Assembly (NCBI GenBank): GCA_025450095.1
Contig: JANWID010000365.1
Coordinates: forward strand, 1 to 21,911
Direction: 5' to 3'
DNA length: 21,911 bases
From: Bacteroidia bacterium
GTDB taxonomy: Bacteria > Bacteroidota > Bacteroidia > AKYH767-A > OLB10
Shown here: in pieces, positions 8,601-16,800 of the stretch
Numbering within the stretch: the stretch's first letter is position 1
How the letters are laid out: the number at the start of each line of letters is the position of its first letter
Program-made: the position numbers and the translations under genes
The notes under the pieces: generated by a model
Seen by the model: only the letters and a program-made list of their open reading frames with translations
Told to the model about the DNA's origin: nothing
Databases searched by the model: none

Positions 8601-11011
8601 TTTGGATTTATCACTCCCATTGCCGGGTCATAAGAAGTTTGATACAAATGAGATTTTACAGGCACAGGATCATTTGCATCATTTCTCACTGTGGCAGCAT
8701 ATATTATATTTCGATCAGAATTTACATTTAATGCTGTAACCCCTTCATTCAAATCGTCAATTAGATCTAGGTTTAAGTATTCGAATGCAGTGGTATTATC
8801 CGGAACCTGAGCAAAATTGCATGAAGAACCCAAAACATCTACGTCCAATTCAAATAAATATGAAGTGGGTATAACTGGATTAACAGGACTGGCACCAATT
8901 ATTACTTTAAATGGATGATTTGCTAAATTATATGGCAAAATTTCAAGTCGTTCAAGAATATAATTGCCACTATTATTTGTATGGGAACAAACCAGATTGC
9001 CACCGGTACTTAAATCACCTTCATAGATGTAAACAGTTTGAATTCCTACGCCTGAGTTTGCAAGTACGATATAGTAATTAATTGACCCTATAGTAATCAT
9101 CTTAACATCCCTTACATGAGTACTACTCCAAGGCCAACTGGTGTTTTCATCCCAGCTACTGCTACTTGAATTCCAGAAATAAATTTCATTATCTGGATTG
9201 CTTGTCAGATTAGCAAATATGTAATCATTACCGCCAATATTAAAATAATTCAATGGATCCCCACAAATAGCCGATAGAATTGGTGCCCATGTATCACCTG
9301 GGGGAGTGTTTGTAAGTATATATCCGTTTCCATGGGTGCTACCAAATCCTTCAGCGACTCCAGCGTACATTACATTTGCATATTCCTTTATAAAAAAAGC
9401 ATCCGAGATAGGACCTGTGGAAGTAGTACAAGGTACTAATGTTGCAAAATTATAACAGGGTGCTGAACCATTGGGACTTACTTGAATAAATGATTTTTCC
9501 GTACCACTATCATACCACATCAGACGATCATAATGTGTATCCCATATTTTGTTCAATGATTGGGGAAATATTGAAGTTATTACAGTATTTACATATCCGC
9601 GATGTCTGAATCCACTCTCAGTACATGGAGGATCATAGCCTGGTGTTTCTGCTGTATAAATTTGTTGCCATATATTATTATTTGCATTTGATATAGGGTT
9701 CTCAGATTTAAAAATATTTCCCTGTTTACCTATGTAGAGTTCATTATTTTTAGTCAGAGTAGCACCATTGATGTTTGCACAGGGCGGTGAAGCCTGATTC
9801 CAACCCCAATCATTCGCCGAGTCAATAATGTCCAATGCTGTCCATATTCCATCAGGCAATCCGCCGGTTTCATTGCAATAAAATAATCCAATATATTTTC
9901 CTGCATAAGTTCCACTTTTGATTTTAGGAGCCTCATTGACTGCCAGATAACCCTGAATGGTACCGCCAACTTCAATTTTGAAAAGTTGTGTGAAGTCAAG
10001 AGTGTTTGGTAAATTTAATTGATAAATATCCACTAGGTTACTTCCATCAAATATGAATTGTTGAGCCATCAGATTGTTCCAAATACTCCCATCGAAAGAA
10101 TAAATTCCAGACCCATGAATAGTAATTAAAAGAGTGGTTGGATCATATTTCTGAATGCTGGTTATTACTTTTGCGGTAGGGGACGGTGGCGAAATTGGTG
10201 TAACGATTCCTGAAGCGTCAACTAAAAATAAACCATCATCTGAACCCACGTAAATTATATCATCACTGGGATCCGATAAATCAATTCCTTCATCTGTGAA
10301 AAGGCAGAATACATCATGATAAGCTGTTGTAAGTGACAAAGAGATACCTGATACTATTGTAATTTGATCCTCCGCCTGGTTTAGTTCTCCAATATAGAAA
10401 TCTTCAATTACGTTAGGCAAAATAATGTCCTTATGATTTTTATCTGTAAGATCGTTTACCCTCGTATTTCCTGTAGTAAAATATACTCTATGTACCCCAT
10501 TATACAAAGGGCCGATATAAATATCGCTTACCCATGATTCATCGAAATTTGTACCTGAAGCAACAATATTAACCTGCTTCATCGACTCCGACTCATCATT
10601 AAGATTTATCCTGTCAATGCCAGATCTGTTCAATGCAAAAAGATATTCAGAATTATAAGTAGTTGGTCGATAAAATTTATTGACAAACCTGTAAATTCTG
10701 TGATTACTTATATATTCATAGTTATATTGTTCGGGATTATTTATGTCGTTGGGATTTATTGCATGCGACCTCCATATACCTGATACATCTGAACCAACAT
10801 AAAGCACATTATTGCCAGCCACATTTTCATGCAAATAAAGCGCCCGCTCCTGCCCACCTGCACCAGGCCCTAATTGTTGCCATCCTTGTGAAATCGATTG
10901 TTTTGAAAGCAAAACGAGGAGGAAAGTTAAAGCAAGACAGAAGTTTTGAATTCGAATTCCAGGTTTACTAACTTTAACGCCGTAAACATTTTGAAATGAT
11001 TGTTTTTTCAT
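5609..11011 (-). CDS. Giant T9SS cargo: propeller repeats, Ig-like domain, right-handed beta-helix (1800 aa)
   Basis: Signal peptide with a long basic n-region, hydrophobic core at about 27-36 and a probable cleavage after ISQ near 42. Residues about 43-860 are rich in beta-propeller segments of the sortilin/BNR-like kind (YVGSDVSGIWRS, YVGSDDGLFLVD). About 860-925 is an Ig/PKD-like domain with TGTYTVTVENGSCSA-type strands. About 935-1450 reads as a right-handed parallel beta-helix: many short N/G-rich rungs such as GIYTQDLNGGSIVVEGSTFS and NYIEASEKGIWLNNNENATM. A more helical stretch follows (about 1490-1700), then a T9SS type A domain (FSIFPNPVTNELNI ... LTPGIYSITFK ... ending IIR). The protein is expected on the cell surface or secreted. 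Beta-helices of this type often bind or cleave polysaccharide, but no active site was identified. A good promoter lies at 11155-11185, and the gene is coupled to the next one by an ATGA overlap. Confidence 0.88.
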   Translation of the reverse strand: MKKQSFQNVYGVKVSKPGIRIQNFCLALTFLLVLLSKQSISQGWQQLGPGAGGQERALYLHENVAGNNVLYVGSDVSGIWRSHAINPNDINNPEQYNYEYISNHRIYRFVNKFYRPTTYNSEYLFALNRSGIDRINLNDESESMKQVNIVASGTNFDESWVSDIYIGPLYNGVHRVYFTTGNTRVNDLTDKNHKDIILPNVIEDFYIGELNQAEDQITIVSGISLSLTTAYHDVFCLFTDEGIDLSDPSDDIIYVGSDDGLFLVDASGIVTPISPPSPTAKVITSIQKYDPTTLLITIHGSGIYSFDGSIWNNLMAQQFIFDGSNLVDIYQLNLPNTLDFTQLFKIEVGGTIQGYLAVNEAPKIKSGTYAGKYIGLFYCNETGGLPDGIWTALDIIDSANDWGWNQASPPCANINGATLTKNNELYIGKQGNIFKSENPISNANNNIWQQIYTAETPGYDPPCTESGFRHRGYVNTVITSIFPQSLNKIWDTHYDRLMWYDSGTEKSFIQVSPNGSAPCYNFATLVPCTTSTGPISDAFFIKEYANVMYAGVAEGFGSTHGNGYILTNTPPGDTWAPILSAICGDPLNYFNIGGNDYIFANLTSNPDNEIYFWNSSSSSWDENTSWPWSSTHVRDVKMITIGSINYYIVLANSGVGIQTVYIYEGDLSTGGNLVCSHTNNSGNYILERLEILPYNLANHPFKVIIGASPVNPVIPTSYLFELDVDVLGSSCNFAQVPDNTTAFEYLNLDLIDDLNEGVTALNVNSDRNIIYAATVRNDANDPVPVKSHLYQTSYDPAMGVINPNWVDISGDMPNKAITFLTSRNSTGSCNEQYVYGVLRGLGSWKYEENPLAITTSSDVVCSGSFTASASVNDPFGGGSTFLWSTGATISTITGISSGTYTVTVENGSCSATSFVVIKEDPNCCNTYLDYLDQAAFNGGPPIIGDYNLNDDAVCIGVVTIDGANISIKEGISITVPSGNTLNLLNSTLFACGNMWQGIIVEPGGYLYIDNSEIRDAEYAARVQSDGNLYSRKGKFEHDYVGIYTQDLNGGSIVVEGSTFSCTSCLSGNPLKGKYPGQNTSPNMVTFAGIEAYNSVFNIGVGGGNLNNFTELYRGVSLNDCYNTIINSTFSNMSSNVFYLPFGGYGIYADMFNGGMLRQNGLGEFSFSPVSFENCPVAIYTRRGFVSISSNHMVDVRKGIRIDQVKGQSINASYNYIEASEKGIWLNNNENATMIDVNYNTIFINGISATGISVLESVPPSPTRRVKINCNSITVDDGIDGILLNSTERISLTQNNVLLNSTVNSANGVRINGSTNCSLLENRVTGNSTTKHIAFGTYIAPSNTFTNNHANLTEIGFDFGSGCATDEFFRGNTMGEHNIGLHLNGSGIMGVQTHRGNKWYGPFGLWGGLNENSTFLEISNNPITVHEPTPGSLYHPTNDVPNGSGAQWIFALSGTPWSGAYPSPCIAYLSGGSDNNESKLTYTDSLIVHDSITAVQFEDELKYFTMRDLLGKLTINDSLRSDNGVFENFFDEKSITPSGDLTVISSMFYTSPSTETIETTNGMLNDAMDSLIILDSLSLVEPTNIPQHHSQLISINLMIESLSNYINSYILQIDSTISIAGILNYIVAPSNEVELYEKQVNEFHFSYNSSLFAQLDSADLVNIMYIASLCPYAYGKAVYRARSELMRYGIESNYDDQANCTQLGYLRQSQQQSSSEFNDLTGFSIFPNPVTNELNIKAYGYTVPSEIIIRDVSGRTVLLSNLQANWSIEKLDVSRLTPGIYSITFKCQEDFLPPAKFTIIR

Positions 11012-11066
11012 AAAATAGAGTTTGATTTGAAACTAAAATAATTTTAGAAATAAATTAAACATAATT

Positions 11067-11093
11067 CGGCTTATTAAAAACTCATTAGAGCCG
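11067..11093 (-). other. Small hairpin in the leader of the 1800-aa gene
   Basis: CGGCT (11067-11071) and AGCCG (11089-11093) are reverse complements with a 17-base loop. The hairpin lies between the predicted promoter and the start at 11011. It could be the terminator of the upstream 746-aa gene or a leader structure. Five base pairs are weak evidence. Confidence 0.3.
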
Positions 11094-11154
11094 CAATAAA
11101 AACACTTTATAATTACTCAAATACTATGAATGACCCGGGATAGGAGATCTTTAT

Positions 11155-11185
11155 CAAAAATATAAATTTCTCAGTCGTAACCAAA
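11155..11185 (-). promoter_or_regulatory. Bacteroidota-type promoter, TTTG-N19-TATTTTTG
   Basis: Read on the minus strand, a -33 box TTTG (11185-11182) is followed after 19 bases by TATTTTTG (11162-11155), a full match to TAnnTTTG. Transcription would start near 11150 and leave a leader of about 140 bases before the 1800-residue gene. This suggests that the gene pair 11011-4119 can be transcribed separately from the two cargo genes upstream. Confidence 0.6.
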
Positions 11186-11203
11186 ATTCATTAAAAACCT
11201 GAT

Positions 11204-13444
11204 TTACTTCCAGAACTTCTCCACACTTTGCTCAATTTCCGTTGTGAACCGTACAACATAAATTCCATTTGCATATGGACTAAAATCAAGTTGCTTTGAA
11301 AATTCTTTATTGGTAAGGCTTCCTTTTTCATTCAGGATTAATTTTCCTGCCTGATCAAAAACAACAATGGTATAATTGGTTCCATTCACATTGGATGCAG
11401 ACATGTTAAGATTTTCAGAAGTGAGATCATAAAAAGCTTCAAAGGTGAATTGATCATTCGTTATTCCGCTTCCGGAATTTTTTTCTGCTTCATCAACAGG
11501 TGTAATGCAGGGAACATTAACCGGGATAATATTTGAAGTATCGGCGCACAGAGCTGCATTTTGAGCTATGCATTTATATTTCCCACGGGTTTTTGCAGTG
11601 AAATTCATGGATGTAGCACCGGAAATTGCCGTATTCCATCTATACCATTGATAGTATGTCAATCCGGGGGATGCCGAAAGAATGACACTATCGCCTTGAC
11701 AAAAAGTTGTTTGACTCTGTGCTGAAATAGAAATTACCGGATATTGCAACACCTGAACATCAATTGATGTTGTTCCCGTACAACCGTTCTGATCTGTTAC
11801 GGTTACTGTATAAACGCCAGTAGTATTAATTGTTATGCCTGGGTCAATTGCAGCTGTCGACCAGAGATAGCTTACAAAGGGTGATGAAATTGTCAAAATA
11901 GTAGAATCTCCCTGGCAAATTAAACTGTCACCCAATATTACTGGATTAACAGATGGAAATATTGTCAAATAGATGTTGATGATGCTATCACATCCTATTG
12001 CGTTAGGAATTGTGTCTTTATAAAGTCCTGAGCTTGTCCATGTGTAAAGACCGCTTGGAGAAACGAAAGATCCGCAACTTGCCACACTAATAGAAGATGA
12101 GCTATTGATGCAACCATTTTCTGATTGAATGCATGTTAACAATGAACATGCATCCAGGCTGTCATGCAAACTTACAGGAGTTGTATTAAGTTGATAATTG
12201 CTTTTGGTAATCGGAACGCTGACAGCTGAAACCAGGCTGAATGCCTGCAACATTGGTGTTGAAATAGTATTCAGGCATAAGCCTGAACCCAACGTAAATA
12301 AACTATCTGTAATTAATAATGATGGTGCGGTAAAGTAAGCAGTCCAGTCATCCACAACAGCGCAAAGTCGATTATCGGAAGTATATTTAAATTGTCTGAA
12401 AAAGGCAATTTCAAGGGAATCATTAATTCCCAGTAAATTTCCGACACTATCAATTTTCACAACACCTCCACCATAAATTTGAGAGGGGACATTATAATCA
12501 TACCATTGGAATCCGCAATAATAAGTATGATCTGAATTTTCAATAAGTGCCCCACCTACCATCATCCTTGTGGCTCCGGAAAATGTAGTTACCCATTCTG
12601 GAATTCCCAGGGAATCTGTTTTCATGAGGCTGAATGTTGTGTCAACTTGTCCACCATCATGAGTGACACATAAAAATCCTGAATCGTGCGTTTGTATTAT
12701 CTCAGTAATCCCATTACATCCGGGATACCGGTTCGAGAAAACTACTTCCCTGGTGGAATCAAGTAGTAAAATATAAGCATCGGTTCCACTCATCCCGGCA
12801 AGTGCAATTTTATTGGAAGGAAGCGGAATTTGCTTTCTTATATCAGGGCTTGAACCCGTGGTATCATTGAAAGATGCAGAATTGGTTAAGTTTCCAAAAT
12901 CATCTGTATTGCATAATATAATCCAATGGCTTTGATTATCTATCCTCAAAACATAGGTCCCGTCTTCCATTTTAAGTATTCCTTCAGGTATAGTAAAGGG
13001 GCTGTTAAATCTTTTACTCCAGACAACACTACCGTCTTGTGCAATTCTTGCAAGTAACCCGGTTGTACCCGGAACCGGATTCATAGCTATTCTCCCGGCA
13101 ACAAGATAGGAATCATCATTTGTAACGATTAAATCAAGAAACCTCAAATCATCGTAATTGTATCCGGTCTTCCAATATGATTTATAAAAGAGCAAATTAC
13201 CGTATGAATCGGTCTTTATCAGCAATCCATGATCGGTGGTTGATCCGATATAAGCTTCCATTATAAATTCTCCGGAAGAAGTTTCATTTATATGCTTGCC
13301 TTGATAACCACCATTTGGCACATCGTTAGTCCAAAATCTTTGTTTGAAATAATTCTGTGAGTAGAGTGTGCCCGAGAGAAAAAAACAAATGATCAATACA
13401 AAAATGGCTTTGAAATCTGTTGATGTAATCTTGAATTTAATCAT
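11204..13444 (-). CDS. T9SS type A sorting-domain protein with propeller and Ig-like domains (746 aa)
   Basis: Signal peptide at 1-30 (hydrophobic FVLIICFFLSG core, LYSQ end). Residues about 30-430 form repeated blades of the LIKTDSYGNLLFYKSY and LMKTDSLGIPEWVTTF kind, seen in secreted Bacteroidota proteins. About 438-505 holds a CGSFVSPSGLYTWTSSG ... GCDSIINIYLTI cassette, a common module in such proteins. Two Ig/PKD-like domains follow (about 507-575 and 575-640). The last 102 residues are a T9SS type A domain (VVFDQAGKLILNEKG, LDFSPYANGIYVVRFTT, ending FWK). That final module is almost the same as that of the neighbouring 913-residue protein, while the rest is unrelated. The gene starts 70 bases after the upstream gene with no recognisable promoter between them, so the two are probably cotranscribed. 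Role unknown, probably surface or secreted. Confidence 0.88.
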   Translation of the reverse strand: MIKFKITSTDFKAIFVLIICFFLSGTLYSQNYFKQRFWTNDVPNGGYQGKHINETSSGEFIMEAYIGSTTDHGLLIKTDSYGNLLFYKSYWKTGYNYDDLRFLDLIVTNDDSYLVAGRIAMNPVPGTTGLLARIAQDGSVVWSKRFNSPFTIPEGILKMEDGTYVLRIDNQSHWIILCNTDDFGNLTNSASFNDTTGSSPDIRKQIPLPSNKIALAGMSGTDAYILLLDSTREVVFSNRYPGCNGITEIIQTHDSGFLCVTHDGGQVDTTFSLMKTDSLGIPEWVTTFSGATRMMVGGALIENSDHTYYCGFQWYDYNVPSQIYGGGVVKIDSVGNLLGINDSLEIAFFRQFKYTSDNRLCAVVDDWTAYFTAPSLLITDSLFTLGSGLCLNTISTPMLQAFSLVSAVSVPITKSNYQLNTTPVSLHDSLDACSLLTCIQSENGCINSSSSISVASCGSFVSPSGLYTWTSSGLYKDTIPNAIGCDSIINIYLTIFPSVNPVILGDSLICQGDSTILTISSPFVSYLWSTAAIDPGITINTTGVYTVTVTDQNGCTGTTSIDVQVLQYPVISISAQSQTTFCQGDSVILSASPGLTYYQWYRWNTAISGATSMNFTAKTRGKYKCIAQNAALCADTSNIIPVNVPCITPVDEAEKNSGSGITNDQFTFEAFYDLTSENLNMSASNVNGTNYTIVVFDQAGKLILNEKGSLTNKEFSKQLDFSPYANGIYVVRFTTEIEQSVEKFWK
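11207..11512 (-). repeat. Duplicated C-terminal sorting module, copy A
   Basis: Codes for 102 residues from PCITPVDE to the C-terminus of the 746-aa protein. It aligns with copy B (13518-13820, 101 residues) with a single one-residue gap. Roughly four fifths of residues are the same by eye, and long identical DNA blocks occur, for example around TTTTCATTCAGGATTAATTT. Similarity falls away upstream of PCITP. Confidence 0.85.
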
Positions 13445-13514
13445 AATTGCTTTTGAATAAAAGTTAATAAAAAATCTATTATTTCTGCACTAAATTAAGT
13501 CCTGCTATATTACA

Positions 13515-16256
13515 CTATTTCCAAATCTTTTGCACACTCTGTTCTTGTTCCGTTGTGAACCTTACAACATAAATTCCATTTGCATACGGACTAAAATCAA
13601 GTTGAGTTGAAAAATTTCCATTGGTAAGGTTTCCTTTTTCATTCAGGATTAATTTTCCTGCCTGGTCAAAAACAACAACAGTGAAATTGCTTCCATTCAC
13701 GTTTGAGGCAGACAAATTAAGATTTTCAGAAGTGGGATCATAAAAAGCGTCAAAGCTGAATTGATTGTTTGAAATACTTCCTGTGTTTTTTTCTCCTTCA
13801 TCAAAAGGTGTTATGCACGGAATTCTTACGCGGATGAAGCTTGATGTAAGCGGAGGGCACAACGAATTGGAAACGGTAACCGTATACGTACCAACAGTTG
13901 TAACTAGTAATGAAGTATTGGTGGCTCCGGGAATAGCTATTCCATTGCGGTTCCACTGAATGTTGGAGGTGCTGTCGACATCGGCAACTAATGTAACGCT
14001 ACCACCCTGGCAAAATGCAATGGGTCCGGAAGCTGAAATAACAGGAGGAAGGCAATGAAATTCCGCTAATGCATCCTGAGGAGAATATCCCGTAGCGGGT
14101 GCAATCAAATCAACCATTTTTGAATAGGTATTTGTATTGATATCATATTCAAAAATAGTCCCTCTGCCTGTTTCTCCACCACCGTAACTTATACCATACA
14201 ATTTACCATTCGATGCTTCGAAAAAAGTTCCGGTTGGATATCCGCTACCTCCATTTAACGTCTGCATATTAAGCTTCACAGAATAAATATTTGTTACAGG
14301 ATCAAATTCAAATATTACCCCTTGATTATTACTTCCACCACCATCGCACACTCCATATAATTTTCCATTCGAAGCTTGCATCAGAGATCCATTAGGACTA
14401 TAGCCTATCGAATTCGAAAAATCAACCCTTTTAATAAAAGTATTTGAAATGTAATCATATTCAAATAAAATACCCTGACCCCATGAACCGCCGGCAACAT
14501 AGGTTGATCCACCATAATGTGTCATACCATACAATTTACCATTCGAAGCCTGGATTAATCCGCCAAATGGCCAAACGCCGTTTGTTGAATCAAAATCAAA
14601 TTTTTTAGTGATAACATTATTTAGCGGATCGAATTCAAAAATAACCCCCCGGTCTGAATTACCACCATAATGTGTCAATCCATAAAATTTTCCATTAGTG
14701 GCCTCTATCATGGAACCATTAGGTTGCGCGCCTAAAGAACCAGTACCTCCGAAATTTGCTTTTGCAGTGCAGGTGTTGCTGATATAATCGTATTCAAATA
14801 TAGTTCCCGTTATGTTTGCCCCATAGAACTTGCCATTACTGGCTAGTAAAAAGCCACCCTTAGGTGAGTGGAAAACAGTTCCGGTTAAATCAAATTTTTT
14901 GTTAAATGTGTTACTCACATAATTATACTCATAAATTACACCGCCTCCATAGTCATTTAATCCACCATATGAAGTTAGCCCATAAAATTTACCATTGGGT
15001 GCCTGAACCGGCGCGGCGGTGGGCATGATGGCTTCCGCTTTTGAAAATTCTGCCAGCTTATTATAAGTATTATTAATAAAGTCATATTCAAAAAACACTC
15101 CACGGAATAAACTTTGTGCAGTTGATCCGTATAGTAAGCCGTTGGAAGCCTTAATCAATGAACCATAAGGTGAATAACCTGATGACTGTGTTAAGCTGAC
15201 TTTAAAAGTCAAAGTATTTGTGTTAATATCATATTCAAAAATACCTCCATACATTGTCATTCCATATAAAATGCCATTGGATACTTCGATTAAGCTTCCA
15301 CGTGCATGACCATTAAATCCGAAGTCGATCTTTTTTGTATATATGTTATTTAAATAATCGTACTCGAACAGTACGCCGCCGTTACTAACACCACCTTCTG
15401 AAGTCATGGCATACATTTTTCCATTTGAAGCCATGTTAAAAGAGCCATAAGGATGTCCACCATTAGTGGAATCAAGGTCTATTTTTTTTATTAATGTATC
15501 TGAAACAATGTCATACTCAAAAATAACCCCCAGGTTATTTAATCCTCCATACGATGTCATCCCATATAATTTTCCATTGGGTGCTTCAATCAAAGCACCG
15601 TAAGGATAACTACCATCGGAACCTGAAAAGTCATGTTTTTTTGTATATATATCATTTATATGATCATACTCGAAAATTACACCATTGCCACCATTGTTGC
15701 CTCCTGTTACCGTCATCCCGTAAAGCTTGTTATTTGATGCCAGCAGCATGGATCCGGCAGGCGCCCTTCCATTTATCCCATCGAATTCGAATAGCATTTC
15801 ATAAATGTTATTTGTGTAATCATATTTGAATATTACACCGCTACTATTTAATAAACTAGTATAGGTCACCCCATATAAATTTCCGTTGTTACCCGGCACC
15901 ATGGCCCCAGTACCATAGGCTCCCGTTGAGGGATCCAGATCAATCTTTTTCAAATAAGTTCCTGTAGTGTAATCATACTCATATATGATTCCTCCATCAT
16001 ATGCCCCGCCTTCGCTTGTCATACCGTAAACCTTACCATTCACATCAACACAGCTGGTGTATTGTGGAGTAACCCCAACCGTGCCAGGCAGTTTATAAAC
16101 ATCTGTTAAAACTGTATCACCGGCAACATACTTCATGATGGCGCCAAACTGGTTTCCGCCTTCTGAGCAAACTCCCACCAAATTTGGTTGTGCATTAATA
16201 TTTAAAGATGCCAGCAGTAAAAGGCTCATTAAAAATGAGATTCTGAGCTTAATCAT
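13515..16256 (-). CDS. GloVer tandem-repeat T9SS cargo protein (913 aa)
   Basis: Signal peptide 1-22 (MSLLLLASLNINA core, cleavage after NAQ). Residues about 25-735 hold some 13 repeats of roughly 50 residues, each centred on ASNGKLYGMT.YGG followed by GVIFEYD and a KK.DF strand. This is the GloVer repeat described in choice-of-anchor tandem-repeat proteins (TIGR03803), which probably folds as beta-propeller blades. One Ig-like domain (about 738-815, with a FCQGGSVTL strand) precedes a T9SS type A domain of about 100 residues (VVFDQAGKLILNEKG ... SPYANGIYVVRFTT ... IWK). The protein is expected on the surface or secreted. Its ligand or activity is unknown. It is first in the minus-strand cargo block and has its own promoter at 16306-16339. 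Blades vary in completeness: one lacks the GVI strand (GMTMYGGIFEYD). Confidence 0.92.
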   Translation of the reverse strand: MIKLRISFLMSLLLLASLNINAQPNLVGVCSEGGNQFGAIMKYVAGDTVLTDVYKLPGTVGVTPQYTSCVDVNGKVYGMTSEGGAYDGGIIYEYDYTTGTYLKKIDLDPSTGAYGTGAMVPGNNGNLYGVTYTSLLNSSGVIFKYDYTNNIYEMLFEFDGINGRAPAGSMLLASNNKLYGMTVTGGNNGGNGVIFEYDHINDIYTKKHDFSGSDGSYPYGALIEAPNGKLYGMTSYGGLNNLGVIFEYDIVSDTLIKKIDLDSTNGGHPYGSFNMASNGKMYAMTSEGGVSNGGVLFEYDYLNNIYTKKIDFGFNGHARGSLIEVSNGILYGMTMYGGIFEYDINTNTLTFKVSLTQSSGYSPYGSLIKASNGLLYGSTAQSLFRGVFFEYDFINNTYNKLAEFSKAEAIMPTAAPVQAPNGKFYGLTSYGGLNDYGGGVIYEYNYVSNTFNKKFDLTGTVFHSPKGGFLLASNGKFYGANITGTIFEYDYISNTCTAKANFGGTGSLGAQPNGSMIEATNGKFYGLTHYGGNSDRGVIFEFDPLNNVITKKFDFDSTNGVWPFGGLIQASNGKLYGMTHYGGSTYVAGGSWGQGILFEYDYISNTFIKRVDFSNSIGYSPNGSLMQASNGKLYGVCDGGGSNNQGVIFEFDPVTNIYSVKLNMQTLNGGSGYPTGTFFEASNGKLYGISYGGGETGRGTIFEYDINTNTYSKMVDLIAPATGYSPQDALAEFHCLPPVISASGPIAFCQGGSVTLVADVDSTSNIQWNRNGIAIPGATNTSLLVTTVGTYTVTVSNSLCPPLTSSFIRVRIPCITPFDEGEKNTGSISNNQFSFDAFYDPTSENLNLSASNVNGSNFTVVVFDQAGKLILNEKGNLTNGNFSTQLDFSPYANGIYVVRFTTEQEQSVQKIWK
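13518..13820 (-). repeat. Duplicated C-terminal sorting module, copy B
   Basis: Codes for the last 101 residues of the 913-aa GloVer protein, from PCITPFDE onward. It is the partner of copy A at 11207-11512, in the same orientation about 2.3 kb away. Confidence 0.85.
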
Positions 16257-16305
16257 AAATTATCTATGAGTTTTAAATGTATAAGTCAAATAGTTGCTCT
16301 TTTTC

Positions 16306-16339
16306 CAAATATATAAATTTCCTTTATTTTCCCGACAAA
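16306..16339 (-). promoter_or_regulatory. Bacteroidota-type promoter, TTTG-N22-TATATTTG
   Basis: On the minus strand, TTTG (16339-16336) is followed after 22 bases by TATATTTG (16313-16306), a full match to TAnnTTTG. The expected start is near 16301, giving a leader of about 45 bases to the ATG of the GloVer gene at 16256. It is the likely head promoter of the cargo block. Confidence 0.6.
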
Positions 16340-16402
16340 TAAGGGAACCAGTTTTTAACAGAGTGTGCGAAAATTTAATCCGTCCTCTAAACAAATTTGC
16401 GT

Positions 16403-16438
16403 AAATCCGCTAGATCCGCGTTCCTTTTAAGCGGATTT
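16403..16438. repeat. GCGGATTT-family palindrome, upstream copy
   Basis: AAATCCGCT (16403-16411) and AGCGGATTT (16430-16438) are perfect 9-base reverse complements. The loop contains ATCCGCGTTCCTTTT (16414-16428), which recurs exactly at 17333-17347 on the other side of the ferredoxin gene pair. A further 8-base palindrome, CAAATTTG, lies at 16392-16399. Confidence 0.75.
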
Positions 16439-16439
16439 G

Positions 16440-16447
16440 TACCTTTG
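16440..16447 (+). promoter_or_regulatory. -7 promoter box TACCTTTG
   Basis: Full match to TAnnTTTG, 20 bases before the ferredoxin ATG at 16468. It predicts a leader of about 15 bases. No TTTG was found at the usual -33 distance. The box directly abuts the repeat palindrome ending at 16438. Confidence 0.45.
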
Positions 16448-16467
16448 ACCTTGTTATCTGAGAATTT

Positions 16468-16791
16468 ATGAGATTTATAAAACATGTTTTTATCTGTACC
16501 AACCAGCGCCCACCGGGGGAACGCAAAAGCTGCGGAGAGGCTCATGGCCTGGAACTGGTAAAGCTTTTTAAAAAGCTGATTAAGGAAAAAGGACTTAATG
16601 TGAATATAAGAGCACAGCGAACCGGGTGCCTGGATGCCTGTGAATTTGGCCCTTCGGTGGTTGTTTACCCGGAAGGAATTTTTTATGGTGCTGTTGAATT
16701 CGCAGATGTGAATGAAATAGTGGAAGAACACCTGGAAAACAACAGGCCGGTACAACGACTGATTATTGATTTTACAAAAAAGGAGTCTTAA
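16468..16791 (+). CDS. Thioredoxin-like [2Fe-2S] ferredoxin
   Basis: A small electron carrier of 107 residues. Four cysteines are spaced as in the thioredoxin-fold [2Fe-2S] ferredoxins (the NuoE-like and Azotobacter FeSII-like family): C10, C22 (11 residues apart), then C54 and C58 (three apart) in a GCLDACEFGPSVVVYP segment. An amphipathic helix (LVKLFKKLIKEKG) sits between, as the fold requires. It is cytoplasmic, with no signal peptide. The redox partner is not evident. It is followed nine bases later by a 117-residue unknown gene, so the two form a unit. A -7 box TACCTTTG lies 20 bases upstream. Both genes are bracketed by related palindromic repeats. Confidence 0.9.
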   Translation: MRFIKHVFICTNQRPPGERKSCGEAHGLELVKLFKKLIKEKGLNVNIRAQRTGCLDACEFGPSVVVYPEGIFYGAVEFADVNEIVEEHLENNRPVQRLIIDFTKKES

Positions 16792-16800
16792 CGGAATTTC

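Noticed and set aside
13515..16256. Regularly repeated DNA resembling a repeat array such as CRISPR
   Set aside because: The period is about 150 bases, in frame and degenerate; it encodes GloVer protein repeats.
16387..16755. 122-residue frame on the minus strand opposite the ferredoxin gene
   Set aside because: The opposite strand codes for a clear four-cysteine ferredoxin; this frame has no domain and is a shadow.
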